DNA from: Torymus aiolomorphi
Lineage: Eukaryota > Arthropoda > Insecta > Hymenoptera > Torymidae
Reading direction: 5' to 3'
DNA: 64,000 nucleotides
NCBI GenBank assembly: GCA_036365515.1
Contig: CM070873.1
Coordinates: 70,492,529-70,556,528 of the forward strand
Positions 37,918 to 49,218 of this stretch are shown here, piece after piece (positions within the stretch are counted from its first letter, which is position 1; the number at the start of each line of letters is the position of its first letter). Position numbers and translations under genes: made by a program. A model generated the notes under the pieces. That model searched no databases. It had not been told where the DNA came from and was given only the letters and a program-made list of their open reading frames with translations.

Positions 37918-38048
37918 TAGTATACGCACCTCGGCCGGAAAGTAGAATATCATATTCGCGTGTTTGCCGTCCTCGACTTCGCCTCGGACGGCAATCTACA
38001 CGCGAATGTAATATCCTACTTCCCGGCCTAGGAACGTAATATACTATT
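37918..38048. repeat. GC-rich hairpin element
   Basis: 'tagtata' to 'taatatacta' ends enclose arms containing 'cattcgcgtg'-type and 'gccgtcc' inverted sequences around 'gacttcgcctcg'. It directly follows the previous foldback and interrupts the spacing of the 290-bp units. Confidence 0.5.
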
Positions 38049-38619
38049 ACTGCTTTACTTTACAGTTGGTATCTATCCTGCCACTATTCCCTTCCCTTTC
38101 ACAGGAGCGTGGCTTCTCTATGCTCCTTCCGCTACTCATTTATTCATGTTTTAATTCTTCTTTATATTGCCTAGGGCGAAGAGCTCCTGTAGACGACATC
38201 ACGACGTCTTGAGCTGTTATTGTTACCGGATTCTTTTTACTGGGATCAGATGGTGGAGGTATGTGTTTTATGTGGACATCGGCAACCTCTGAAGTTTTTG
38301 GAAAAATTTTCTGGTGAGTAGTTTGCTGTAAGAAGGTTTACGCTTTACTTTATAGCTGGCATCTATCCTGCAACTATTCCCTTCCCTTTCACGGGAGCGT
38401 CGCTTCTCTGTGCTTCTTCCGCTACTAATTTATTCATGTTTTAATTCTGCTTTATTTTGCCTAGGGCGAAAATCCCCACTATACCACATCACGACGTCTT
38501 GAGCTGCTGCTATCGCGGTTTTGCTATATCATCGGCCGCGTTCACTTGCCGCTTTCTATAGTAAGGAGGTGGGATTCTGTGAGGGGTACGGCACATTCTT
38601 CAAGTACGAAATTAATTAG

Positions 38620-39535
38620 TCGCATCTTGTCACAAAAACCAACGGAGCGCATCATCTAGACTCCATTATCAGTCACCTGGAACGCGAAGATCTCACATCC
38701 GATCTGTGCCGATACCTGGACACAAAAATCTACAGAGCGCATCACCTACACCATCATCAGCCGCCTGGAACAGCTAGACCTGGTAATCGAGCTGTCCCGT
38801 CACCTGGCCACAAAAATCTACGGAGCGCGCACTACCCGAACTCCATAATAAGACGCCTGGAAAAGCTAAAACTCGTAATCGAGCCGTCCTGACATCTGCA
38901 TACAAATATCTACGAAGCGTATCTCCTACACTCATCGGCCACCTACTATCACCTACTATCATCTTCCACCTGGAATAGCTAGAACTCGCAATCAAGCTGT
39001 CCGTCGCCTGGGCACAAAAACCTACGGAGCGCATCATGTATACTCCATCGGCCACCTTGAACCCCTAGACTTCGTATCCGATCTGTGCCGACACCTGGAA
39101 AAATCTACAGAGCGCATCAGCTACACTCCATCATCAGCTGCCTGGAACAGCTAGACCTGGTAATCGAGCTATCCCGTCACCTGGCCACAAAAACCTACGG
39201 AGCGCACTACCCAGACCCCATAATAAGACGCCTGGAAAAGCTAGAACTCGCAATCGAGCCGTCATGACACCTGGACACAAAATTCTACGGAGCGCATCAC
39301 CTACACTCTATCATCGGCGACCTGGAACAGCTGACCTCGCAATCGAGCCGTCCCGTCATCTGGGCATCAAAACCTACGGAGCGCACTACCAGGACTCAAT
39401 CATCAGCCGCCTGAAAAAGCTAAACTTGGTAATCGAGCAGCCACGTCACCTGAACATAAAAATCTACGCAGCGCTTCATATAGACTCCATAATCGGCCAA
39501 CTTGAACGCGTAGACCTCGCATCCGATCTGTGAAA
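38620..39535. repeat. 90-bp minisatellite, about ten diverged units
   Basis: Units of about 88-92 bp contain 'cacctggacacaaaaatcta', 'ggagcgcactac' and 'ctggaacagctagacct'. As 90 is a multiple of three, some frames stay open over two or three units, but stops interrupt them and no start or splice context is seen. The same phrases occur in the centre of the foldback at about 6180-6500. Confidence 0.8.
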
Positions 39536-39809
39536 CCTACGAAGCGCACTATAAACGATATCGCGACGCCTTCAGTTGCTGCTGTCGCTGTTCTACTGTG
39601 TACATAATCGGCCGCGTTCACTTGTTGCTCTCTATGGTAAACAGTTACCAGTCTTCGAAAAATAAGGCAGATTCGAGTAAGTTGATAATCTGTCACAATT
39701 GTCTTGCTCGTTTTGTACTATGGAACAAGCTCACTTTTTTACGGGTATCCATTTTTAGGATTGCGGTTGCAATCGTGAATAAATTGACTAACCTGTATCT
39801 CACTATAAT

Positions 39810-40430
39810 AAGACATGTGTATAGGCGAAATATGCATGTCTTTATAATAGAACGTGTGTATAGGCGAAATACACAAAATTATTTATTATAAAATGCGTAT
39901 AGGCGAAATGCGCACAATTAGTAACACTGAAAAGTGCGTATAAGCGAAATACGCATATGTCTTTATAATAGAACATGTGTATAGGCGAAATACACAAAAT
40001 TATTTATTATAAAATGCGTATAGGCGAAATGCGCACGATTACTAACACTGAAAAGTGCGTATAAGCGAAATACGCATAATTATTTATAAAAGAAATACAC
40101 AAAATTTTTTATAAAAGACAATGCGTATAGGTGAAATACGCACAATTATTTGTAATAAAAATGCGTGTAAACGAAATACGCATAATTATTTATAAAAGAA
40201 ATACACACAAAATTTGTTATACAAGACGATGCGTATAGGCAAAATACGCACAATTATTTGTAATAAAAATGCGTATATGTGAAATACGCACTATTAATAA
40301 CAATAAAAAATTCGTATATGCAAAATACGCATCATTATTTATAATAGGAAATACGTATACGCGAAATACGTACAATTGTTTATAATAAAAAATGCGTATA
40401 GGCGAAATACGTAAATACTGATTTGAACAA
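39810..40430. repeat. palindromic minisatellite, about 40-bp units
   Basis: About 15 units each contain a short dyad TGCGTAT-AGGCGAA-ATACGCA followed by 'attatttataat'-like spacer. Units of 38-42 bp alternate, giving a higher-order repeat of about 120 bp in the left part. Despite the superficial resemblance to a repeat-spacer array, the spacers are themselves repetitive. Confidence 0.85.
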
Positions 40431-40641
40431 TAGAAAATACAGATAGATGTGTATTATTATTACAGTATAATAATACTACAGATGTTTAATATTCTTGAAA
40501 TATGTAGCGCCATCTATGTTAAAATCTATTACGATTTTCCAGAGATGGCGCTTGTGTCATATTTCATGAATAGTATGTACTTCCTACTTTACCGACCTAT
40601 GGGTCGGTCAAATCGCAGAATTGAGTTTGACACCCCCTTAA

Positions 40642-41019
40642 GGGGGTGCCTTACTCTTACTATTACCGACCGAGCAATTCACACAGTTTCAAGCTGATTA
40701 AAAATAAAATACGTCGAATCACAAAAAATCAAGAGAACACTCTTCTGTGTTTTTTAACGTTCTATCATCCAGTCAAAGTTTGGAGTCGAAATATCAAGCC
40801 GTTTTTTCAAAAACTTTGAACGAAATTAAATTTAATTTCGTTCAAAGTTTTTGAAAAAACGGCTTGATATTTCGACTCCAAACTTTGACTGGATGATAGA
40901 ACGTTAAAAAACACAGAAGAGTGTTCTCTTGATTTTTTGTGATTCGACGTATTTTATTTTTAATCAGCTTGAAACTGTGTGAATTGCTCGGTCGGTAATA
41001 GTACGAGTAAGGCATCCCC
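40642..41019. mobile_element. 378-bp palindromic TTAA element, copy 1
   Basis: TTAA at 40638-40641 and 41020-41023 flank ends of the type GGGGGTGCC and GGGGATGCC. The body is an almost perfect palindrome centred near 40830. Copy 2 lies at 46734-47110 and is nearly identical in its right arm, which implies recent activity. Its left TTAA is shared with the end at 40637. Confidence 0.88.
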
Positions 41020-41154
41020 TTAATTGCGAAATTGATTGAACTTTTCGAAATCGATTTTGAACAGTTTCTAGTGCCAGATTTTTAATCCTCCCGCTTCTCC
41101 AAAATTCTACTGCTCTTGCTTTATAGTCATAATCTAACTCTTCCCTACTGAAAA

Positions 41155-41595
41155 ATATCACGTGATTTATTACGTGACATATCACGGGATATATCACGTG
41201 ATATTATGACACGTGATATATCACCAGATATGTAGGTGATTTATCACGGGATATGTCACCAGATTTGTACGTGATTTATTACGTGGCATGTCACCAGATA
41301 TGTACACGATTTCTCATGTGACATGTTACCAGACTTGTTTAGGTTTTGTTGCGTAATATGTTACGAGATATGTACGTGATTTGTCACGTGACATGTCACC
41401 TGATACTTAGATGATTTATCACGTGATATGTCACCAGCTGTGGACGTCATTAATACATGATGTCACGAAAAACGTAAATGATTTTTCACGTTATATATCA
41501 CTAGAAATATATTTAATTCCCCATATGATACTTCAACAGAAATATAGGAGTATTATCACGTGATATGTTACCAGAAATACAGGAGATATTTTTTC
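41155..41595. repeat. 35-bp minisatellite rich in CACGTG
   Basis: Units of 35 bp follow the pattern 'atttatcacgtgatatgtca' then 'ccagatatgtacgtg'. The palindrome TCACGTGA, an E-box of the type bound by bHLH-ZIP factors, occurs intact several times and in mutated form in other units. It has no coding capacity. Confidence 0.8.
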
Positions 41596-41599
41596 AAGT

Positions 41600-42743
41600 A
41601 CATATCGGTGGTCTGAAAACGGTTAATCTACCTTTTTCCAAGGCTGTGCTACCCTTAGGCTGTATGTAAGGGTGACCGAGGTTATGAGATAATTTTTTTT
41701 GAGTTAATAAATTTCTTACCACGACATTTTAGCTAAAAAAAGTTTTTTCATATTACATCAGAGATATGTTTCATATTATATGGAATGCATATTAAAAAAA
41801 GCCGTAAAAATAAATAAAATAAAATGCAGTTTAGTTGCATAGCTCTCAAAGGCTGCGGCCCCAATAGCGTTCAGTGGGTAAATAAAAAACTGACTGTCGA
41901 AAACATAAGTTTTCTACACGTATGAAACTATGTAACAGCCTGTATGAAACTTTTGGGCTTTCTGACAGTATTTTACAATATAAAAACAATATAAATTAAA
42001 ATTAAAATTTTAATCATACATATTTGACTGCTTTTAATCAAATTGATATTGCGCTCTAAGTTCTCCAATGTAAAAGGGAGATGGGTATGAGGGTGCAGCC
42101 ATATTGCTTCTAGGGAGCAGCCATATTGCTGAGCATATAATATGATTGGTCGACTCAAATTAGGGCCTCTGCGGGCGTAGCGCGCTTAGAATTCCTAGTA
42201 CTGGTAAATCGTAGGTAAATCGTATCATAAAAAATTTTCGCATAGATACTCCCCCTGAATTTTCTTAGCGTTACAATGTGTTCTGTTTCGCGTGCTCTAG
42301 TGAGTCTAATGCGCTTACCGACCAATCCCAGTTTGGCTCCAACGGATTTGATACTCTCGTAATTGCGTCTATACTCGAATCAAGCAGGATTGGTCGGAAC
42401 GCATATCAACACGTGAAACAAAACACACTCACACTGTTGGAGCTACAGCCTAATCTCTCGTAAATACATTCTACCGTCTACGATGTGTTGACGGTTGGTG
42501 CTTATATTTAATAACAGCAGCATTGTAGATTCTAATATTACAACTTGGAGACGGTGTTCCCGGAATTTTATGATTTATTTATCTTAGTTTGAAATGAACT
42601 TGTCTAATCTTTGATATTTAATATTTACTGTGCTTATCACTAGAATAAGAAGAATTAGATATATTTACTGTGAGTTATTATTATACTGCAAGTAACTATC
42701 GCTGCTTATATTGCGCATCAAGAGACTCAAATTTGACAGAATA
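41600..42743. other. no gene seen; one imperfect hairpin
   Basis: About 42275-42430 contains opposed motifs ('gcttaccgaccaatcc' against 'ggattggtcggaacgc', 'ctgtttcgcgtg' against 'cacgtgaaacaaaa'), a probable foldback of about 160 bp. The rest is AT-rich without a supported exon. It would include the promoter of the multi-exon relic that begins at 42744. Confidence 0.45.
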
Positions 42744-43282
42744 ATGGACGGTGATAGAGACATTTTAGAAGAAATCGATATGGAAATCGATAATTTGGGT
42801 GGTAAATATTATTAAAAATTAAAAAGTTTAATGCACAATAACAATTACTAAGTTCCTATTACCAAATAATTTGTTTTTAACTGATTTTCAGCAGCTGTCA
42901 GGAACGTTGTAGTTAATGAAGGTATATATCAAAAACATTGAGATTTTAATTAATTAGTTTAATTTTGAGAAAATAAAAATTATTTTAATGAATGAAATTA
43001 ACGCCTTGTATGATTTCAAAATGCAGTGGTACAAAACCAGATTGCGTAAGGGCCACCCAACAATGAGCAACCTGTTGTAAACGATATTGCTGAAGCAATT
43101 GTACCAGAGATAGGAGCTAATTATAATAATGTACACCAAGATGTTGGAAATGGTGTCCTTGTCAATGGTAAATTATTTTTAAATTTTATTTACTAATATA
43201 TAAAATAATAATATTCTACGTTGTGTTTAAACTGATTTTTTATTATTATGCATTTCATATAATAGAAAAGAAAATAATATTT

Positions 43283-43928
43283 TGACGTCCGCGCGCAATA
43301 TGCGAAACTCCGACTTTTTCTCGTCCGCGCTTGAGGCAAACAAGTCCGAGAATTCGCGCGACTTCGAAATTCTTCAGAACGCGGGCGATGGTTGCCTTCC
43401 CACTTCCACGCTCCACCTCGCATGGTGACGAGCCAGATAGCCAATCAGAGCGCCGCGTTTCGGGACCTGCATCGGCTATTTAAGCCGCGCTTCGCCGACG
43501 CTCGCGCTCTCTCGCTTTCCGACCATCGGTCGGGTCACGCCGCCTGTGCGCAACCAGAAAAACACGCCTGAATCTCCCGCCGAGTGCGACTCTCTTTTCG
43601 CTCTGGCAGAAGGAGACCCACTTCACCCCTCGCTCAGAGCAACGGACGTTAGCTCGTGCAGAAAGGGGGCGGACGTCAAGCTCGCGATCAGCAGTAAAAT
43701 CCGTTGTGGGGAGGGTATAGTTTGCACGTTGCGGACACGCGGAATCGCAGACGCGTAGTTATTTTTAATCGTTAATTTAAAATTTGTCAAGTACTCCGTT
43801 GCAATTAATATTTCACATAAATTCTTGATTTAGTGTTGTTTATTAACCCTTGCAATATTTTGTCTTTCCTGTTCCTAATCCTACGTCCCTGAGTCGGATA
43901 AATCAAAATCCACGACCTTGAGCTATCA
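43283..43928 (+). repeat. 5' LTR of element A
   Basis: 646 bp, TG...CA. A CCAAT box at 43441-43445 and a TATA-like TATTTAAG at 43477-43484 give a plausible promoter about 35 bp apart. The TTTATTAA-rich region near its end may hold the polyadenylation signal. Confidence 0.9.
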
Positions 43929-44341
43929 ATTTTTGGCGGCCCAACGCGGGGCCCTTCTCGTTTTCTGATCGCGAGACGCGAAGGAGGAGCTCGGATAAGC
44001 TCGAACGATTTAATCAATAAAGCTAATGGAAAAAGCATCTTGCTCAGCGAAAAATATACGCGACAACACGACTTCTGGTAGTCAGAAAAAAAACCAGTGG
44101 CGCCCACGAAAATTCCAGTGCAAATCGTCCAGCTACGCGAAGCCAAGGAGCAACCTTAAATAAAGGTCTCACAACAGTTCCGCGCATACGAGTTCAGCCA
44201 ACAGCCACATTCTCTCGCCTACAAAGTGTGAGTATATCTTCCGAGAAAAACGCGCAACGCGTCACCACCGATCGGTCAGACCGCGCAATAAGTGAAATCA
44301 AAGAAAAAGTGAAAATAAGTGATAACGCGAGTGAAGTAAAA

Positions 44342-45310
44342 ATGGTAGACGAAAACGAAGTTCCCGCGAACGCAAACGCGAACGAAAATGCGAATCCAAA
44401 CGCAAACGCGAACGCGAATGAAATGTTAAATGTGGACGCGAATGCCAACTTAAATCTGAATGCACAAAACGGGCCACCGCAACCCGCTTCAAACGCGTTA
44501 CAACCAAATTTGGATGACTGGAGACACTTATTACGTGTGTTAGTCGGAAATAATTTGGAGCTACCGGAGTTTGCGGGGAGGGATCATGAAGATCCCGAAG
44601 TATTTTTACGCGGATGTCTAGAAACTTTTACAGCAAATCGCACCGAAGTGCACGCGCGCGTCAGACTCGCATCACGCGGATTAAAAGATACGGCCGGCGC
44701 ATTGGTGGGCTGCATATAAGAATCTAAATATTAATTGGGACAAATTTTGCGAATTGTTACGTGGTCGTTACGCGTCGCAAAATGTTATGATGAGACTTTC
44801 CGCGAAGTTGTACGGCCAGCCGCAAGGCGAGAAAGAAAGCACGGGCTTATTTTTAGAACAAAGGCATTTACTCGCACGACGCCTCCTTCCAAACGCAGCC
44901 GAAGAACAAATCATCGCTGTATTACTAGAAGCCTTACGCGGTTCAACAAAAAAACTATTACGTTCGTCAAATTTCAATACGGTTGAGGATTTAATAACTA
45001 GAGCCGTGCAGATTGAACTAGATGAATCCGAGGAGCGTAATGTTAATAAACGCTATGCAGCACAGGCTTCGCAAAATTGCGCACAAACGCAAAAGCCTAA
45101 AGCGCCGGCATCTACTGTCGTCGCTACACCGGCGTAGGCACGAACACTTCTCAGGTAAATGCATCACGCCCTCTACCGCGTTGCCATTTCTGCCCGGAGC
45201 GGCATTGGAACCGGGACTGTCCGTTAAATCCTCGCAATCAAACGACGGAAAACCGACCGGGGGTAGCGGAGAGCGCGGTACCGAACACCCCGCGACCAAC
45301 CGCGCAGTAG
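44342..45310 (+). pseudogene. gag of element A
   Basis: This is the structural (capsid/nucleocapsid) protein of the element. I take the start at 44342 (MVDENEVPA). An Ala-Asn repeat (NANANANE) follows, then a capsid-like helical region. An extra T near 44703 shifts the frame, and a second indel between about 45080 and 45137 restores it. A zinc knuckle CHFCPERHWNRDC follows at about 45182-45220 (spacing C-x2-C-x3-H-x4-C, one residue short of the usual CCHC). The stop is at 45308-45310. The frame then relates to pol as -1, a common Ty3/gypsy arrangement. Confidence 0.75.
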
Positions 45311-48300
45311 CTGCAGCGCTAGTACGGAATTCTAGCGTTGCAATCAATTATTTGCGCGTTGTTGTAAATGGAATAGAGGCAAGTGCCTTAGTCGATTCTG
45401 CTGCAAGCGACTGTTTTATACGTTCAAAATACGTTTCAGCAGATATTTCGCGTATAGATTGTGAATACTTAGTACATACCGCAAGTAAAAATAAAATTAT
45501 TAAAGTAAATAACGCGTGTGATCTACGCGTGAAAATCGCTGGACAAACAGAAAACGTGCGCTTTCTCATAAGCGATGAGCTTGCATCGGACGTAACGCTT
45601 GGAAGGACGTGGTTAAAGTCAGAAAATGCCGTATATGACCACGCTCTCGATTGTCTTTATATAGGCAAAAACTCACGCCATCGCGTCTATTTGACATGCG
45701 ATAATAGCATGCCGCCGGAACGTATAGAACCACCGTTAAATTTTTTCGACAAGGTAAAACACAGCTTCTCGGAGGAACTCGCGATAAAACTGAAGGATTT
45801 ACTGGGTGAATACTCAGATGTTTTATTCGGAACGGGTCCTCTGCGACAGACGCCTTACGTCGTGCACGACATAGAGCTCACGGACGACAAACCCTTCCGC
45901 CTCGCCCCTTACCGCTATTCCGCAGAAAAAAAGCGAGCAATACGGGAGCAGATAAAAGAGATGCTGGCTGATGGCTTGATTGAATACTCGTTCTCTGTGT
46001 ATAGTTCACCTATTGTTATGCACGGAAAGAAAGATGGGCGCTATAGGTTCTGCAATGATTTTCGTCGCCTCAACGCGCTCACAAAAAGTCGCGCGCAAGT
46101 TTTACCTATTATACAGGAGGTCATTAAAGACATCGGGAGTGCGAAAGTTTTCTCAACCCTAGACTTAAAAAGTGGTTACTGGTAAATCCGACTTACCGAC
46201 CGTGCGAAACCCTACACCGTGTTTACAACACCTGACGGCGGTTTATACCAGTGGCGCGTCATGTCGTTCGGCCTAAAGAACGCTCCGGGATGCTTTGACA
46301 ACTTTATAAGTCAGGAAGTTTTGCCGGGGTTTGTTGATCGGTTTGTGAAATCATACTTGGACGATTTCATAATCTATTCGGATTCATGGGAGGAGCACTT
46401 AATGCATTTAACTTTAATCTTTGAACGACTTCGCGTGTACGGGCTTACCTGTACAGTTGATAAGTGTTATTTCGGCCTAACTAATTTAGAATTCTTAGGT
46501 TATCAAATAACAGAGAGTGGAAATCAACCGAAATCCGAGCATGTCTGCGGAATCTTAAAAGCTTCCGTTCCGCAAAATCGAAGAGACTTACGTAAATTTT
46601 TCGGCACTTGTGGGTGGTTACGCGAATATATACCGAATTACGCGCGGATAGCTGCACCGCTCACGGCGCTCCTCTCTTCCAGTTGCGCCTGGCGCTGGAC
46701 AGAGATGGAACAGCAGGCGTTCGACGCCATTAACGGGGTGCCATAGTCCTACCATTACCGACCGAGCAATTCACACAGTTTCAAGCTGATTAAAAATAAA
46801 ATACGTCGAATCACAAAAAATCAAGAGAACACTCTTCTGTGTTTTTTAACGTTCTATCATTCAGTCAAAGTTTGGAGTCGAAATATCAAGTCATTTCTGC
46901 AAAAACTTTGAACAAACGAAATTTAATTTCGTTCAAAGTTTTTGAAAAAACGGCTTGATATTTCGACTCCAAACTTTGACTGGATGATAGAACGTTAAAA
47001 AACACAGAAGAGTGTTCTCTTGATTTTTTGTGATTCGACGTATTTTATTTTTAATCAGCTTGAAACTGTGTGAATTGCTCGGTCGGTAATAGTACGAGTA
47101 AGGCATCCCCTTAAGCACGCTTTTAGTAAGCCGCTTGTGCTGTGTCGCCTCGAGCCCGGGAAACAATTTTATTTGCAAACAGATGCCTGCGCTACTGGCA
47201 TGGGCGCGGTCTTGTACCGATATGGTGATAAAGGCGAACGTCGGATCATCGCACATGCTTCTACGAAATTTACGAAGGTAGAGAAACGCTACCACTCGAA
47301 CGAGCAAGAATGTCTCGCGGTTATTTGGGCATTGCGTCGGTATCGCCATTACTTAGAGGACGGTAAATTCACCCTTCGTACCGACAATCGTGCTCTCACT
47401 TGGCTCGACAAAACAAAAGACGGAAGAGGGAAACTACATCGCTGGGCGATGTATTTACGTAGTTACGATTTTGATATCGAACATGTCGCTGGAAAAGATA
47501 ATGAGTTACCGGATGCTCTTTCTCGCGACCCCGGAGGCGAAATTTATGTAGACAATGGGGAGGCTATCGATGCACTTTTGCCTCCTGAGCGCCGCGCACC
47601 TACTCAGGAAGTGCATATTGCATCCGCGATTGCAGAAAATTTACGCACGCGAATTATTGAAGAACAAGCCGGGGAATCTATCGACCTCAAGGACATTAAA
47701 CGCTTTTTACAACCGGGCCAAGAATTGATATTCGATAAAGACGCTTTTTATGTTTTTGAAAATCGACGCACACCGCGAATTCGTGTACCTTACTCGTGTC
47801 GAAATGACGTCATAACTTATTACCATGATGACCCTCTTGCCGGACACTCTGGAACGGACGAAACACTACGCGCGGTACGAAAACATCATTTTTGGCCAAG
47901 GATGCGTGATGATGTCAGACACGCAGTCGGTTGTTGCGCTGTGTGCTTATTGACAAAATCCTCAAAACCTCTCGCGCAAGGCGAATTACACCCGCGCGAA
48001 CCTTACGCGCCTTGGGAAACTGTCGCAATAGATTTCATGGGTCCCTATCCGCGCACGGGACGAGGGAAGAGATTTATTCTAGTAGTAACCGATACAATGT
48101 CTCGCTGGGTTGAAGCCTTCGCGGTCCCAAACTCTGAAATTGCGACGTTTGCACCTATTTTAGAGCACGAGGTTTTTATGCGTTGGGGATTTCCGCGTAT
48201 TATTTTAAGTGACAACGCACCTCAGTTCCGCGGGCCCGCGTGGCAGAAACGCTGCGAGTCGTGGGGAGCTCGCTCTTACACTACACCCGCTTATCACCCG

Positions 48301-49146
48301 CGCGCGAATCCTACAGAACGCCGCAACCAAGAATTGAAAAAAGGACTCCGAATTAAACTTGCGGGACGTAATCAAAGAGATTGGGATATGCAATTACCCG
48401 CTATTCTTTTTACACTCAGACGTCGCGAAAATAGCAGCACGGGATAAACTCCAAGTTACATGCTACTTGGTAGAACCTTAACTCGACCGGGAGAATGATG
48501 GACATTCTCATACGAAGCTCAAACGCAAGAGCGAATTGATCAAGCGCGTCAGAAGCAATCTGCTGTTGCTCCGGTTCCATCGCGCCATAAAGACGCGCCG
48601 TTACAAGTTGGACAGCTTGCACTAATGAAAAATTTTGCTCTGTCGAAAGCAGCCGAAGGTTTTAGCGCCGGACTCGCGCCACGCTACACCGCGCCCTACG
48701 TAATTTTAGAAAAATGCAGCAACGACGTGTATTTCCTGGAACGACCCGGTCGAGAAAACATAAAAATGCACGTCAATGCCCTGAAAAGGGTACCTAATCG
48801 ATCTGACTCCGAATTTCAACCTCCGCCATCAGAGCCAACGTCGCAACCGCCGAGCGCCCGCTTGCCTCCAGAGCGCGAGGAGCAGACGACGCTGTTGGCG
48901 AGCGCTGAGACGAACGTTCGTCAAGGCAGCGAGGCTGTTAGTAGCTGGACCGTTACGGACGGAGCACCACCTGACGAACAAGCACAGACAACCGACTACT
49001 CAACAGTAGTCTGTCGAGAGGATTTGAGAGCTGTCACTTCAACACCGCGCAAGCGAGGACGACCATCGAAGGAGGAGGCGGCGGCGAGACAATCTACAAA
49101 CGTATCGCCACCGACGAACAGTTATTTTCTACGTTCGCGTAAGTAA
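45022..49146 (+). pseudogene. pol of element A (PR-RT-RNaseH-IN), interrupted
   Basis: This polyprotein would copy RNA to DNA and integrate it. In order: an aspartic protease with LVDSAASDCF (DSA in place of the usual DTG/DSG), an RT with SYLDDF at about 46356, an RNase H with TDACATGMG at 47180, an integrase HHCC zinc region (47825-47955), and a DDE core (AIDFMG, LSDNAPQF, and E in NPTERRN). Breaks: TAA at 46183-46185 just after DLKSGYW, a 377-bp element at 46734-47110 inside the RT-RNase H connection, TAA at 48445-48447, and a further TGA near 48496. The reading frame resumes after each one. The segment 48625-49146 is the C-terminal tail. Confidence 0.88.
46734..47110. mobile_element. 377-bp palindromic TTAA element, copy 2, inside pol
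   Basis: TTAA at 46730-46733 and 47111-47114. Body and right end are nearly identical to copy 1 at 40642-41019. With the element and one TTAA left out, the pol reading frame is continuous, so the insertion is simple and recent relative to the retrotransposon. Confidence 0.92.
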
Positions 49147-49218
49147 AGTGAACAGTGACGGAAAATCAAGCGAAGACCTAAAGTGACTAAGTGTTATTGA
49201 CATTGTGCTATTAAGAAT

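Larger units (their letters stand above)
37195..38560 (-). repeat. four tandem exon-like units of about 290 bp
   Basis: Units start with 'ccctttcacgggagcgtggc'-type sequence near 37205, 37495, 38090 and 38382. Read on the minus strand, most units hold an acceptor-like 'ctcaccag', then about 57 codons rich in Pro, Lys and Ser (SEVADVHIKHIPPPSDPSKK; later TGALRPRQYKEELKHE), then TAA. The frame is open in the units near 37210-37440 and 38150-38320, shifted by an A-run in the second unit, and truncated in the fourth. This looks like a tandemly duplicated last exon. The gene is not recognised. Confidence 0.5.
24369..40637. other. 16.3-kb interval bracketed by TTAA-flanked inverted ends
   Basis: GGGGGTGTCAAACTCAATT at 24369 (after TTAA 24365-24368) is exactly repeated in inverted orientation ending at 40637 (before TTAA 40638-40641). 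'GACCGA' also occurs just inside both ends. The interval could be one very large non-autonomous element that captured satellites and duplications. Equally, the ends could be the surviving halves of two foldback copies of the same family. No transposase gene is visible inside. Confidence 0.4.

Noticed and set aside
39810..40430. CRISPR-like appearance of short palindromic repeats
   Set aside because: Unit lengths vary, the spacers are themselves repeats, there are no cas genes, and the context is eukaryotic.
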